The translations under genes were made by a program, and so were the position numbers. A stretch of DNA of 34,750 nt. Origin: Erysipelotrichaceae bacterium. GTDB lineage: Bacteria; Bacillota_I; Bacilli_A; Erysipelotrichales; Erysipelotrichaceae. The stretch is taken from NCBI GenBank assembly GCA_017533785.1, contig JAFWII010000013.1, positions 1 to 34,750 on the forward strand, in the 5' to 3' direction. Positions 15,950 through 24,435 of the stretch are shown piece by piece (position 1 is the first letter of the stretch; the number at the start of each line of letters is the position of its first letter). A model generated the notes under the pieces. It was not told where the DNA came from and searched no databases. It saw only the letters and a list, made by a program, of their open reading frames with translations.

Positions 15950-17437
15950 ATGAAACGAAGTGCCGGAATCATAATGCCGATCAGTTCATTGCCGTCTCCT
16001 TATGGGATCGGTACTTTTGGCAAAGCCGCAAAGAGTTTTGTAGATTTCCTTGCAAGCGCGAAACAGAGTTACTGGCAGATCCTGCCGCTTGGACCGACGG
16101 GATACGGAGATTCGCCATATCAGTCTTTTTGTTCATTTGCCGGGAATCCGTATTTCATTGATTTCGATGAGTTGAGGAAAGAAGGATATCTGCAAAAAAG
16201 TGATTATGCTGATCTGAACTGGGGAAGCGATGAAACTAAAATCGATTACGGACTGTTGTATACGCAGCGCTATATCGTCCTTCGCAAAGCTGTTTCCAGA
16301 ATGCTCAAAGAAAACAGTAAGCAGTTTCAAGGCTTTACAAAAAAAGAAAAGGGATGGCTGAATGATTACGCCCTGTTCATGGCAATCAAAACGAAATACA
16401 AAGGTCTTCCTTTCAGGGAATGGCCGGATAAACTGCGGATCCATGACAAGAAGGCTCTGCGCCAATTTATGAAAGATAACCGTGAGGAAGTTGATTTCTA
16501 TAAAGGAGTTCAGTATTTCTTTTATGTCCAGTGGTTTCGCTTGAAACGTTATGCAAACAAAAGGGGAATTCGGATTATCGGCGATCTGCCGATCTATGTT
16601 GCTGAAGATTCCGTTGAACTATGGTCTGATCCAAAACAGTTTCAGGTTACAAGAGATGGAAATCTAAAGGAAGTCGCCGGATATCCTCCGGGAAACCCAG
16701 AAGATGACGGCCAACGATGGGGGAATCCGCTCTATGACTGGGCAGCAATGGAAAAGGACGGATACAAGTGGTGGATCCGTCGAATCAAGGCGCAGACACG
16801 TCTTTATGATGTGATCCGCCTTGATCACTTCCAGGGCTTTTCAAATTACTATGCAATACCTTCTTCCTGCGTTACCGCAAAGATCGGTAAATGGAAAAAG
16901 GGGCCCGGGATCTCACTTTTTAGAGCGATTCAAGACGAACTGGGTAAAATGAGTTTTATCGTGGAAGATCTTGGAATGCTGCACGAAGAAGCATACAAGT
17001 TGAAAGAAGAAGCCGGTTATCCGGGAATGAAGACTCTTCAATATGCATTTTATCCGGAGAACCCTTCCAGTGAATACCTGCCGCATAACTTCATTCCTAA
17101 CTGTGTCGTTTATGTCAGCACGCATGATACCGAACCAATCGGCGGCTGGTTTGAAGATGCTGACAGCAAACTGACAGATCGGGCAATAGAATACCTGCAT
17201 CTTGATAAACAGGAAGGATACAACTGGGGCATGATACGGGGTGCCTATGCCGGCTGCGAAGTTCTGGCAGTTGCTCAGATGCAGGATTTTCTGGGTCTGG
17301 GAAAAGAAGCGCGTATCAATGACCCGGGTAAAGCCACAGATAACTGGAACTGGCGAGCAAAGAAGATCTACTTCAACAGAAAGCTCGCGAACCGGATCAG
17401 CAGGATGGTATTGCTATATGACCGATGGCATAACTAA
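15950..17437 (+). CDS. malQ: 4-alpha-glucanotransferase (amylomaltase), GH77
   Basis: A 495-residue cytoplasmic enzyme that transfers alpha-1,4-glucan segments between maltodextrins and releases glucose. The N-terminus RSAGIIMPISSLPSPYGIGTFG is the GH77 opening, and WQILPLGPTGYGDSPYQ follows. Catalytic residues are visible: nucleophile D292 in IRLDHFQGF, acid/base E339 in FIVEDLGM and the stabilising aspartate D393 in STHDTEP. Family members more often read GTHDNDT there, so the loop after the aspartate is a variant. Length is normal for the bacterial amylomaltase type. It has its own -10 and ribosome site and precedes the maltodextrin ABC importer, which supplies its substrate. There is no obvious terminator before the malK promoter region. 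Confidence 0.96.
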   Translation: MKRSAGIIMPISSLPSPYGIGTFGKAAKSFVDFLASAKQSYWQILPLGPTGYGDSPYQSFCSFAGNPYFIDFDELRKEGYLQKSDYADLNWGSDETKIDYGLLYTQRYIVLRKAVSRMLKENSKQFQGFTKKEKGWLNDYALFMAIKTKYKGLPFREWPDKLRIHDKKALRQFMKDNREEVDFYKGVQYFFYVQWFRLKRYANKRGIRIIGDLPIYVAEDSVELWSDPKQFQVTRDGNLKEVAGYPPGNPEDDGQRWGNPLYDWAAMEKDGYKWWIRRIKAQTRLYDVIRLDHFQGFSNYYAIPSSCVTAKIGKWKKGPGISLFRAIQDELGKMSFIVEDLGMLHEEAYKLKEEAGYPGMKTLQYAFYPENPSSEYLPHNFIPNCVVYVSTHDTEPIGGWFEDADSKLTDRAIEYLHLDKQEGYNWGMIRGAYAGCEVLAVAQMQDFLGLGKEARINDPGKATDNWNWRAKKIYFNRKLANRISRMVLLYDRWHN

Positions 17438-17507
17438 GAAGGTCTTTTCTTTGTACTATTTGAATACCTTTTTTTTCAGTATTAGAAATAATTCACATGA
17501 ATTGTGA

Positions 17508-17537
17508 TTGAATTGTGAAAATGTGCTATAATATAAT
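17508..17537 (+). promoter_or_regulatory. malK promoter with overlapping TATAAT elements
   Basis: TTGAAT (17508-17513), an 18-bp spacer and TATAAT (17532-17537). A second TATAAT at 17527-17532 has an extended TGc in front. Both would start transcription close to 17539-17545. Confidence 0.7.
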
Positions 17538-17545
17538 CGCTTACA
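17532..17545. promoter_or_regulatory. cre-like CcpA operator on the malK promoter
   Basis: TATAATCGCTTACA matches the cre consensus TGWAANCGNTNWCA at every defined position except the second. It covers the -10 and the transcription start, where bound CcpA would block initiation. Maltodextrin uptake is a typical CcpA target in Firmicutes. Confidence 0.65.
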
Positions 17546-17644
17546 AATAGAGATGAATATCGAAGGTGGACTCGCAATAAGATAGCATTTCGTTTAGATG
17601 AGGGGTACAGAAATCATTATCTTGATTAAAAGAGTCTTTTTTTT
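17546..17644 (+). ncRNA. Structured malK leader ending in an intrinsic terminator, or small RNA
   Basis: Downstream of the promoter, 17569-17636 can fold as one long hairpin: GACTC/GAGTC at the base (17569-17573, 17632-17636), TAAGATA/TATCTTG in the middle (17578-17584, 17618-17624), ATTTC/GAAAT at the top (17587-17591, 17610-17614) and an 18-base G-rich loop. The base is followed at once by eight T. The malK ATG lies 59 bases later with its own AAGGGGG site. A ten-codon reading frame (17553-17585) ends inside the 5' arm. It may be an attenuator leader or a free small RNA of about 100 bases. It matches no riboswitch class I know. Confidence 0.5.
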
Positions 17645-17703
17645 GTATTAATCTTCCTATTTAAGCCGATAAGAATCGTATGTATGTCTGAAAGGGGGAT
17701 AAT

Positions 17704-18894
17704 ATGGCCACAATCAGTTTAAGACACATACAGAAGATCTATCCGAACGTACAGGTCGAAGAGAGAAGGAAGAAGAAAGGCGAAGATCCTAAGAAAAAGA
17801 AGAATAATCTTAAGATCACTGAAGAAGGCGTCGTAGCGGTCGACGATTTCAACCTTGAAATCGCTGACAGAGAATTCGTCGTATTCGTCGGTCCTTCCGG
17901 ATGCGGCAAATCAACTACATTACGTATGGTTGCCGGTCTCGAAGACATTACACGCGGAGATCTTTACATCGACGGTGTTCGTATGAACGATATCGAACCC
18001 AGAGACAGAGACATCGCTATGGTCTTCCAGAACTATGCGCTTTATCCGCATATGACGGTCAGACAGAATCTGGAATTCCCGCTTGAACTGCGCAAGGTTC
18101 CAAAAGACCAGATGAAGAAACAGGTCGACGAAGCCGCTGAGATTCTCGGCATTACCGAGTATCTTGACAGAAAGCCGAAAGCTCTTTCAGGCGGTCAGCG
18201 TCAGCGTGTCGCAATTGGTCGTGCGATCGTCCGTGAACCGAAAGTTCTGCTGATGGACGAACCGCTTAGTAACCTTGACGCGAAACTCCGTAACCAGATG
18301 CGTGCTGAGATCATCAAACTCAGACAGAGGATCGATTCCACATTTATCTATGTCACACATGACCAGACGGAAGCCATGACCCTCGGTGACAGGATCGTAA
18401 TCATGAAAGACGGTGAAGTCCAGCAGATCGGTACCCCACAGGAGGTATTCAATAAACCGGTGAATATCTTCGTTGCCGGCTTCATTGGAATGCCGCAGAT
18501 GAACTTCTACGACGGCAAACTTCTTAAAGAAGGCGATCGTTATGTCATCGATGTCTTAGGCGCACGTATTGTTCCGTCTGAAGACAAACAGGCACGTCTG
18601 AGAGAAAGAAACATCGCACCGATGGATATTACCGTCGGAGCCAGACCGGAACACATCACTCTGAAAGAAACAGAAGGCGCGATGATGGAAGGTACTGTCG
18701 ACGTCAGCGAAATGATGGGCAGCTCCATTCATATTCACCTGAATGCCGGCGGAAACGACAGCATCATTATTGTTCCGACGCTCGATCTCGGTGATCGTGA
18801 TCTCTCGATTGGTTCGAAGGTCCGTTTCACATTTGCGCCGAATGTAGTCCATATGTTCGACCGTGAAACCGGCAAGAACCTCGAATATATCTGA
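17704..18894 (+). CDS. malK: Sugar ABC transporter ATPase, MalK/MsmX type
   Basis: A 396-residue ATPase that energises carbohydrate ABC importers. Motifs: Walker A FVGPSGCGKST (K69), signature LSGGQRQRVAIGRA, Walker B VLLMDEPLSNLDAKLR and the H-loop in YVTHDQTEAM; the C-terminal 150 residues form the regulatory OB-type domain of MalK/UgpC proteins (GARPEHI). Residues about 17-40 form a lysine-rich insert between the first two strands, not present in the E. coli protein. AAGGGGG at 17692-17698 provides the ribosome site. The gene heads the binding protein and permease genes, so it probably serves that importer, although MsmX-type ATPases often serve several importers. Confidence 0.95.
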   Translation: MATISLRHIQKIYPNVQVEERRKKKGEDPKKKKNNLKITEEGVVAVDDFNLEIADREFVVFVGPSGCGKSTTLRMVAGLEDITRGDLYIDGVRMNDIEPRDRDIAMVFQNYALYPHMTVRQNLEFPLELRKVPKDQMKKQVDEAAEILGITEYLDRKPKALSGGQRQRVAIGRAIVREPKVLLMDEPLSNLDAKLRNQMRAEIIKLRQRIDSTFIYVTHDQTEAMTLGDRIVIMKDGEVQQIGTPQEVFNKPVNIFVAGFIGMPQMNFYDGKLLKEGDRYVIDVLGARIVPSEDKQARLRERNIAPMDITVGARPEHITLKETEGAMMEGTVDVSEMMGSSIHIHLNAGGNDSIIIVPTLDLGDRDLSIGSKVRFTFAPNVVHMFDRETGKNLEYI

Positions 18895-18961
18895 TAAGGT
18901 GTTAACCGGTGCAAACTGGAAAACATAGAATTGTTAAAAGCTAGGAGGAAAAGAATTAACA

Positions 18962-20209
18962 ATGAGCATGAAAAAATTACTTACACTGGGCATTGCTGTT
19001 CTGATGGCATTCACGATGCTGACAGCATGCTCAAACAAGTCCGACGGCCAGCAGGGCGGCTCCGACAAGCCGGCTGATGAAAAGGTCGCTGTTACCGTTA
19101 CTGTTTGGGGTCCGCAGGAAGACCAGTCCGAAGACAATGGAAAATGGCTGCAGACACAGTGTGAAGCTTTTGCTGCTGCACATCCTGAATGGGAAATCAC
19201 CTTCAATTACGGCGTATGTAGTGAAGGCGATGCCAAGACAAATGTCGGTACCGACCCGAGCGCAGCTGCAGACGTTTACATGTTTGCAAATGACCAGATT
19301 CCGGATCTTCTGAAGTCCAATGCACTCGCTGAACTTGGCGGTACAACTCTGGAAGCAATCAAGAAATCTAATTCTGCGACAACAGTCAACACAGTCAGCT
19401 ACGACGGTTCCGTTTACGGCGTTCCGTTCACAGCTAACACCTGGTTCATGTACTATGACAAGTCCGTCTTCACAGAAGAAGATGCTAAGTCTCTGGATGC
19501 TATGCTCGAAAAGGGCAAAGTTGCTTTCCCGCTCAACAACTCTTGGTATCTTGCTGCATTCTACGTAGCAAACGGCTGCACACTGTTCGGAGCTGACGGC
19601 GGCGATGCTGCAGCAGGTTTCGATTTCGGTGGTGAAAAGGGTGCTGCTGTTACTGATTATCTGGTAGACCTCGTTGCAAATCCGAACTTCGTCAACGGTG
19701 ATGTTTCTACCGGAAATGACATCAAGGCGTTCTTCTCCGGTACTTGGGACTACCAGAAAGCATTAGATGCTTATGGCGATAACCTTGGTATCGCACCGGC
19801 TCCGGCTTATAACCTGAACGGAGAAGCAAAACAGATGAAGGCATTCGCTGGTTCTAAAGCTATCGGCGTTAACCCGCAGACTGCTCTTTACAGCGAACAT
19901 CCGGAAATCGCGGTTGCTCTGGCTGCATACCTCGGCAGCACATCCGCTCAGCAGGCTCACTACGATCAGCGTAATATCATCCCGACCGATGAATCCATTA
20001 ATGTTGGTACTGATGCATTAGCAAAGGCTCAGATGGATACAATGGGTTACGCTTCCATCGTTCAGCCGCTGCAGGCCGATATGGGTAACTACTGGACACC
20101 GGCTCAGTCCATGGGTGATGAGCTTGTTGCCGGCACCGTTACACATGCTAACGCTGCTGAAAAGACGGAATCCATGAACGATTCCATGAACAACGCTGCT
20201 GTTCAGTAA
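18962..20209 (+). CDS. malE: Maltodextrin-type solute-binding lipoprotein
   Basis: A 415-residue extracellular binding protein. The signal peptide ends in the lipobox LTAC with lipid-carrying C23, then a short Gly/Asp/Ser-rich linker. The mature part has the pattern of family 1 sugar-binding proteins: VTVWGPQED at the first strand, AADVYMFANDQI, YGVPFTANTWFMYYDKS and GTWDYQKAL, as in maltose/maltodextrin-binding proteins. It captures oligosaccharides for the MalF-MalG channel. AGGAGG at 18943-18948 lies 13 bases before the ATG, slightly far; an in-frame second ATG is two codons on. The codons show strong-expression bias (many GCT, GTT and AAC). A stable hairpin separates it from malF, which fits the need for excess binding protein. 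The malE symbol rests on context. Confidence 0.92.
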   Translation: MSMKKLLTLGIAVLMAFTMLTACSNKSDGQQGGSDKPADEKVAVTVTVWGPQEDQSEDNGKWLQTQCEAFAAAHPEWEITFNYGVCSEGDAKTNVGTDPSAAADVYMFANDQIPDLLKSNALAELGGTTLEAIKKSNSATTVNTVSYDGSVYGVPFTANTWFMYYDKSVFTEEDAKSLDAMLEKGKVAFPLNNSWYLAAFYVANGCTLFGADGGDAAAGFDFGGEKGAAVTDYLVDLVANPNFVNGDVSTGNDIKAFFSGTWDYQKALDAYGDNLGIAPAPAYNLNGEAKQMKAFAGSKAIGVNPQTALYSEHPEIAVALAAYLGSTSAQQAHYDQRNIIPTDESINVGTDALAKAQMDTMGYASIVQPLQADMGNYWTPAQSMGDELVAGTVTHANAAEKTESMNDSMNNAAVQ

Positions 20210-20225
20210 GCAAATCTTATTCTTT

Positions 20226-20257
20226 AATTCGCAGCCAGTTTAGGCTGGCTGCGAATT
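20226..20257 (+). terminator. Strong intercistronic stem-loop between malE and malF
   Basis: A perfect 13-bp stem, AATTCGCAGCCAG (20226-20238) and CTGGCTGCGAATT (20245-20257), with a 6-base loop. It is followed by only TCTAAAA, not a long T-run. It is thus more likely a partial terminator or an mRNA-stabilising hairpin than a full stop. Confidence 0.65.
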
Positions 20258-20295
20258 TCTAAAACTTGACGCTAATTGAACCGGGAGGTTATTAG

Positions 20296-21642
20296 ATGGA
20301 TAAGAAAGAAATTAGTGTGAAAAACGCTTTGATCCATGGCGATGCGTTGACGAAACTCTCCGCCATCGTAATGGGCGCCGGTATGATCGGACACAAGCAG
20401 ATTGTGAAAGGACTTATGGTCCTCGCATGCGAAGTCGCTTTTGTCTTTTATATGATCGGTACCGGGCTCCATTCGCTTTCCATGCTGCCTTCCCTTGGTA
20501 CCCAGGCTCAGGAAAAAGTTTGGAACGAAGCCAAGCAGATCTACGAATACACTGTTGGTGACAATTCGCAGCAAATCCTGCTGGCAGGCGTGGTAACTTG
20601 CTTTGTTATAGCTGCCATTGTGCTGTTATGGATCCTCCAGCTAAGACATTCTTACAATCTGCAAAAAACTTTAGAGAAGAAGGGACATGTCCCGACCTTC
20701 AAGGAAGATATCTTCAATCTTTTTGATAAAAATCTGCACATCACTTTGATGACTCTTCCTTGTTTGGGAATTCTCATATTCAATATTGTTCCGCTTGTCT
20801 ACATGATCTCGATGGCGTTCACTTCGTATTCTAAAGAAGGAGAACACCTGATCCTGTTTGACTGGAATGGTCTGACGCAGTTCCAACGTGTGCTGAACCT
20901 TCAGGGTAACATCGGACGTCAGTTCTTTCAGGTCCTTCGCTGGACCATTATATGGGCGATCTTCGCCACATTCCTTAACTACATCCTCGGCATGATCCTT
21001 GCCATGATCATTAACCGTAAAGATACGAAATGGAAAGCCTTCTGGCGCTTCTGCTTCGTTCTCTCTATCGCCGTTCCGCAGTTCGTCATGCTGATGATCA
21101 TGAACATTATGCTGCAGCCGTCCGGCGCGATCAATGTACTTCTGAAGAATCTGGGATGGATCAGTACATCGCTTCCGTTCTGGACAGATGCTACATGGGC
21201 AAAGATCACGATCATTATCATCAACCTGTGGATAGGTATTCCGTATACTATGCTGCAGGTGACCGGTATTCTTCAGAATATCCCGGCTGAACTCTATGAA
21301 GCTGCCAAAATGGATGGAGCCGGTCCTGTCAAGATCTTCTTTAAGATCACGCTGCCTTACATGCTGTTTGTTACGACTCCGTATCTGATCTCCAGTTTTG
21401 TAGGCAACATCAACAACTTCAATGTCATCTATCTGTTATCCGGTGGTGGACCGACATACGTTGGCGATACTGCCGGCCAGACCGACCTGCTCGTTACCTG
21501 GCTGTACAAACTGACTGTTGACCAGCAGTACTACAACCTCGGTGCAGTCATCGGCATCATGACATTCATCATCCTTACTATCATCACACTTGTTACATAC
21601 CGGAACTCCAGTTCCTACAAGAATGAGGAGGCGTTCATGTAA
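20296..21642 (+). CDS. malF: Maltodextrin ABC transporter permease, MalF type
   Basis: A 448-residue membrane protein with eight predicted helices, two more than most sugar permeases, as in E. coli MalF. The first two helices (about residues 34-56 and 95-117) flank an outer stretch of about 40 residues; the six core helices follow from about residue 150. The EAA loop that docks the ATPase is YEAAKMDGAGPVKIFFKITLP. GGGAGG at 20283-20288 is a strong ribosome site. The stop codon shares one base with the malG start. It forms the translocation channel with MalG. Confidence 0.94.
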   Translation: MDKKEISVKNALIHGDALTKLSAIVMGAGMIGHKQIVKGLMVLACEVAFVFYMIGTGLHSLSMLPSLGTQAQEKVWNEAKQIYEYTVGDNSQQILLAGVVTCFVIAAIVLLWILQLRHSYNLQKTLEKKGHVPTFKEDIFNLFDKNLHITLMTLPCLGILIFNIVPLVYMISMAFTSYSKEGEHLILFDWNGLTQFQRVLNLQGNIGRQFFQVLRWTIIWAIFATFLNYILGMILAMIINRKDTKWKAFWRFCFVLSIAVPQFVMLMIMNIMLQPSGAINVLLKNLGWISTSLPFWTDATWAKITIIIINLWIGIPYTMLQVTGILQNIPAELYEAAKMDGAGPVKIFFKITLPYMLFVTTPYLISSFVGNINNFNVIYLLSGGGPTYVGDTAGQTDLLVTWLYKLTVDQQYYNLGAVIGIMTFIILTIITLVTYRNSSSYKNEEAFM

Positions 21643-22514
21643 TGGAAGACACAAAGAGAAACAAATTGAGTCCGCGCAAAAGGCTCACCAACTTTCTTGT
21701 TCATTTGCTGCTCGCAGTTCTGGCGGTCATCTGGGTGCTTCCGATCTTCTGGATCATTCTGACAAGTTTCCGTGCAGAACCGGGCGCTTACACGAACACA
21801 TTCCTTCCTCAGGGGTATACGCTTGCAAACTATATCAAACTGTTTACAGACAGAAACGTACTGAATTTCCCGAAGATGTTCAAAAACACGCTGATCATCG
21901 CGATCTGCTGCTGTTTCTTTAGTACTTTCTTCGTACTTTCAGTAGCGTATTCCCTTAGCCGTATGCGTTTCAAATTCCGTAAACCATACATGAACATCGC
22001 GATGATCCTCGGCCTGTTCCCTGGATTTATGGCAATGATCGCGCAGTACTTCATCTTAAAGGCTATGGGTCTTACAGAAGGTTCTGCGATCCGTATCGGT
22101 TTGATCATCGTCTATTCCGCTTGTACCGGTCTTGGATTCCAGATCGCTAAAGGTTTCTTTGACACGATCCCGCGTTCTATCGATGAAGCGGCGGTCATGG
22201 ACGGAGCTACACAGTGGCAGGTATTCACCAGGATCACCATGCCTCTGGCTAAGCCGATCGTTATCTATACAGTCATGACTTCGTTCATTGCTCCATGGGT
22301 TGACTTCATCTTTGCAAAGGTCATCTGCCGTGCGAATGCTGACCAGTTCACTGTTGCGATCGGTCTTTGGAACATGCTGCAGAAAGAGTATATCTATCAG
22401 TGGTATACTTGCTTCGCGGCCGGCGCTGTCATTATCTCGATCCCGATCGCGATCCTCTTCATCTACATGCAGAGATTCTATGTCGAAGGCATGTCCGGTG
22501 CTGTCAAGGGCTGA
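21642..22514 (+). CDS. malG: Maltodextrin ABC transporter permease, MalG type
   Basis: A 290-residue inner-membrane permease with six predicted helices and the ATPase-docking EAA loop IDEAAVMDGATQWQVFTRITMPLAKP in two parts around residues 182-207. The N-terminal helix (LLLAVLAVIWVLPIFWIILTSF) is the standard MalG start. It pairs with MalF and is translated in one-base overlap (TAATG). The Shine-Dalgarno AGGAGG lies inside the end of malF. The operon ends with a terminator about 50 bp later. Confidence 0.94.
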   Translation: MEDTKRNKLSPRKRLTNFLVHLLLAVLAVIWVLPIFWIILTSFRAEPGAYTNTFLPQGYTLANYIKLFTDRNVLNFPKMFKNTLIIAICCCFFSTFFVLSVAYSLSRMRFKFRKPYMNIAMILGLFPGFMAMIAQYFILKAMGLTEGSAIRIGLIIVYSACTGLGFQIAKGFFDTIPRSIDEAAVMDGATQWQVFTRITMPLAKPIVIYTVMTSFIAPWVDFIFAKVICRANADQFTVAIGLWNMLQKEYIYQWYTCFAAGAVIISIPIAILFIYMQRFYVEGMSGAVKG

Positions 22515-22566
22515 TCTTCAGATCATCAGTATTTTCTGAAGCAGTTTCTGGAAAGAGATCCAACAG

Positions 22567-22596
22567 AAAGGCCATTCGTTTCAGAATGGCCTTTTC
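22567..22596 (+). terminator. Intrinsic terminator of the malK-malG operon
   Basis: Stem AAAGGCCATTC (22567-22577) and GAATGGCCTTT (22584-22594) with a 6-base loop, followed by TTCTTATT. Confidence 0.9.
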
Positions 22597-22712
22597 TTAT
22601 TATCCATTTATATTGCATGAAGTTTTTTGTATGAGCTAATGATGTATATGTCCGCAAAGTCAGTGAACAAATGGAATCTTTCGCTTATCTGTAAATGCAT
22701 TTCAGCAGGAAA

Positions 22713-22743
22713 TAAAACACGGATCGTTTCGATCCGTGTTTTA
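22713..22743. terminator. Bidirectional terminator between malG and amylase
   Basis: A perfect 14-bp stem, TAAAACACGGATCG (22713-22726) and CGATCCGTGTTTTA (22730-22743), with a 3-base loop. A and T tails on both sides allow action on both strands; it is most needed for the convergent amylase gene, which ends at 22765. Between 22597 and 22712 no gene or motif is seen. Confidence 0.85.
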
Positions 22744-22764
22744 TGATGGCTGAATGAATCTTCT

Positions 22765-24315
22765 CTATTTCATAAGAACAGAAGTCTGCGGGCCGAGCGT
22801 TAAAACTCCATTGCTGTATTTTGCGTTATTCAGTCCGATCGATTCGATGATTTTTGAAGGCTTGAATTCAAACGAACTCAGATCGTAACTTAATTCTTCT
22901 GTGCCTGTATTATGGAAAAGGTAACTGATCTCGCCGTTATACTCGATGGAGAATCCGCCCATTGTGGAATCGTTGAGAATGTAAGCATAATACTTACCGC
23001 GGGCGATCTGCGGATAACGGTTGCGGAATGCGATCACACTGCAGTAGTAGTTATACAGACTGTTTTTGTCTTTGAGCTGCTCTGCGACCGTTCCATTGGG
23101 CTGTTTATCGGCGCCGTAGGTAGAACCTTCCGGATCCCTTACCGTGTCATTATCGCCCCATAACATTGCCAGACGCCGGTTTGCGTCAGTGTTTGCGGTG
23201 CCGCGGGATCCTTTCATACCGATTTCCTCACCATAATAGATAAACGGAGAACCGGAGCAGAGGATATAAAGATTCGCCGCTATGTAAGCCGTCCCGTTCT
23301 TTGGATTCAGATAGCCGGCCGCTCTGTCCATATCGTGGTTGGAAACAAAGGGAATGATCATCGAATCCGGATTGATCTCATGGATCTTGTCGATATAGGA
23401 AGCGACATAGGTAGTGTATCTGTTGACGTCGCCGCCGTTTGCCGCAGTAGCGATTGCCCCGGTAGGCTGGGACATCGTGAAGTTGAAACAGTTCAGCCCC
23501 TTGATGTAGGAAATCGTCTCATGATCGTTTGACCACACTTCGCCGACAGTATAGATATCCGGTTTGATCGTTTTCAGCTCATTGATATACCATTGCCAGA
23601 AATCGACCGAACCATCGTTATCTGCGTAGTATATGTATTTTGCTGCGTCAAAGCGGAAACCGTCGATTCCAAGATCGATGTAATACTTTGCTATATTGAG
23701 CACTTCATTACGGACTTCCTGATTATTGAAGTTTAGTTCCGGCATATCTCCGGAGAAATTTCCTTCATAGTAATAAGGAGTGCCGGGGATCGGATAATAT
23801 GTTTTACCTTTATCTTTGGTTTCATCCGTCACACAGGTGTAGTAATCGTAGAAAGCGTCTGTTTTGTTTTCTGCTTTTCTGGCTTCGGCAAAACGTTTGA
23901 ACCACTCGTGATTGATCGAAGTATGGTTGATCGCCAGATCCAGGATGACTAGAATATTTCGTTTGTGGCATTCATCGATCAGTTTCGTTAAGTCTTCTTC
24001 AGTTCCGAACTGCGGGTCGATCTGGTAATAATCGACTACATCGTATTTATGATAAGAAGGGGAAACAAAGACCGGAGAAAGCCAGATGCCCTGAATGCCC
24101 AGCGATTTTCCGGAATTAACATTTCCGTCATTCAGATAGTCCAGCCTGTTAAGGACGCCTTTAAGATCACCGATACCGTCACCGTCAGAATCTGAAAAGG
24201 AACCGACAAAGATCTGATAAAACACACGATAGTTATCATCTATCGGGTCAGCCTTTGCAGCTTTGCATCCGCAAAGCAGGAATATGATCAGCAAAACGCA
24301 TAAGATCTTCTTCAT
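22765..24315 (-). CDS. Alpha-amylase family (GH13) lipoprotein
   Basis: A 516-residue surface enzyme from ATG 24315. The frame opens at a GTG (24324), but that codon lies within the AGGTG ribosome site of the ATG. The signal peptide ends in LLCGC, with C17 as the lipid anchor; cysteine at -2 is unusual. All four GH13 blocks are present: DLAINHTS, GFRFDAAKY with nucleophile D223, TVGEVW with acid/base E259, and FVSNHDMD with D328. The calcium-type loop SDSDGDGIGDLKG near the N-terminus is typical of alpha-glucan-degrading members. It probably cuts starch or maltodextrin at the cell surface for the adjacent importer. A TATAAT is present upstream on the minus strand, but its -35 is poor. Confidence 0.94.
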   Translation of the reverse strand: MKKILCVLLIIFLLCGCKAAKADPIDDNYRVFYQIFVGSFSDSDGDGIGDLKGVLNRLDYLNDGNVNSGKSLGIQGIWLSPVFVSPSYHKYDVVDYYQIDPQFGTEEDLTKLIDECHKRNILVILDLAINHTSINHEWFKRFAEARKAENKTDAFYDYYTCVTDETKDKGKTYYPIPGTPYYYEGNFSGDMPELNFNNQEVRNEVLNIAKYYIDLGIDGFRFDAAKYIYYADNDGSVDFWQWYINELKTIKPDIYTVGEVWSNDHETISYIKGLNCFNFTMSQPTGAIATAANGGDVNRYTTYVASYIDKIHEINPDSMIIPFVSNHDMDRAAGYLNPKNGTAYIAANLYILCSGSPFIYYGEEIGMKGSRGTANTDANRRLAMLWGDNDTVRDPEGSTYGADKQPNGTVAEQLKDKNSLYNYYCSVIAFRNRYPQIARGKYYAYILNDSTMGGFSIEYNGEISYLFHNTGTEELSYDLSSFEFKPSKIIESIGLNNAKYSNGVLTLGPQTSVLMK

Positions 24316-24374
24316 AGAAAACACCTCATTCTTACTCTAATTATACTGTTTTCCGGCGTTTCATTCCGAGAATC

Positions 24375-24403
24375 TTGTCAACTGGGCACCAATCAATTAC
24401 AAT
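24375..24403 (+). promoter_or_regulatory. Promoter of the pseudouridine operon
   Basis: TTGTCA (24375-24380), a 17-bp spacer and TACAAT (24398-24403), 33 bp before the psuK start. Confidence 0.7.
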
Positions 24404-24435
24404 AAAGATGCATTTAGAGAGATAAATAATTATTT

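Noticed and set aside
17561..17578. Resemblance of AAGGTGGACTCGCA to the T-box motif AGGGTGGNACCGCG
   Set aside because: About 10 of 13 positions match, but the transcript start is only some 25 bases upstream, leaving no room for the T-box stem I, and the downstream gene is a sugar ATPase, not an amino-acid gene.
24345..24380. TTGACA on the minus strand as -35 for the amylase promoter
   Set aside because: The distance to the TATAAT is about 30 bp, far too long for a sigma-A promoter.
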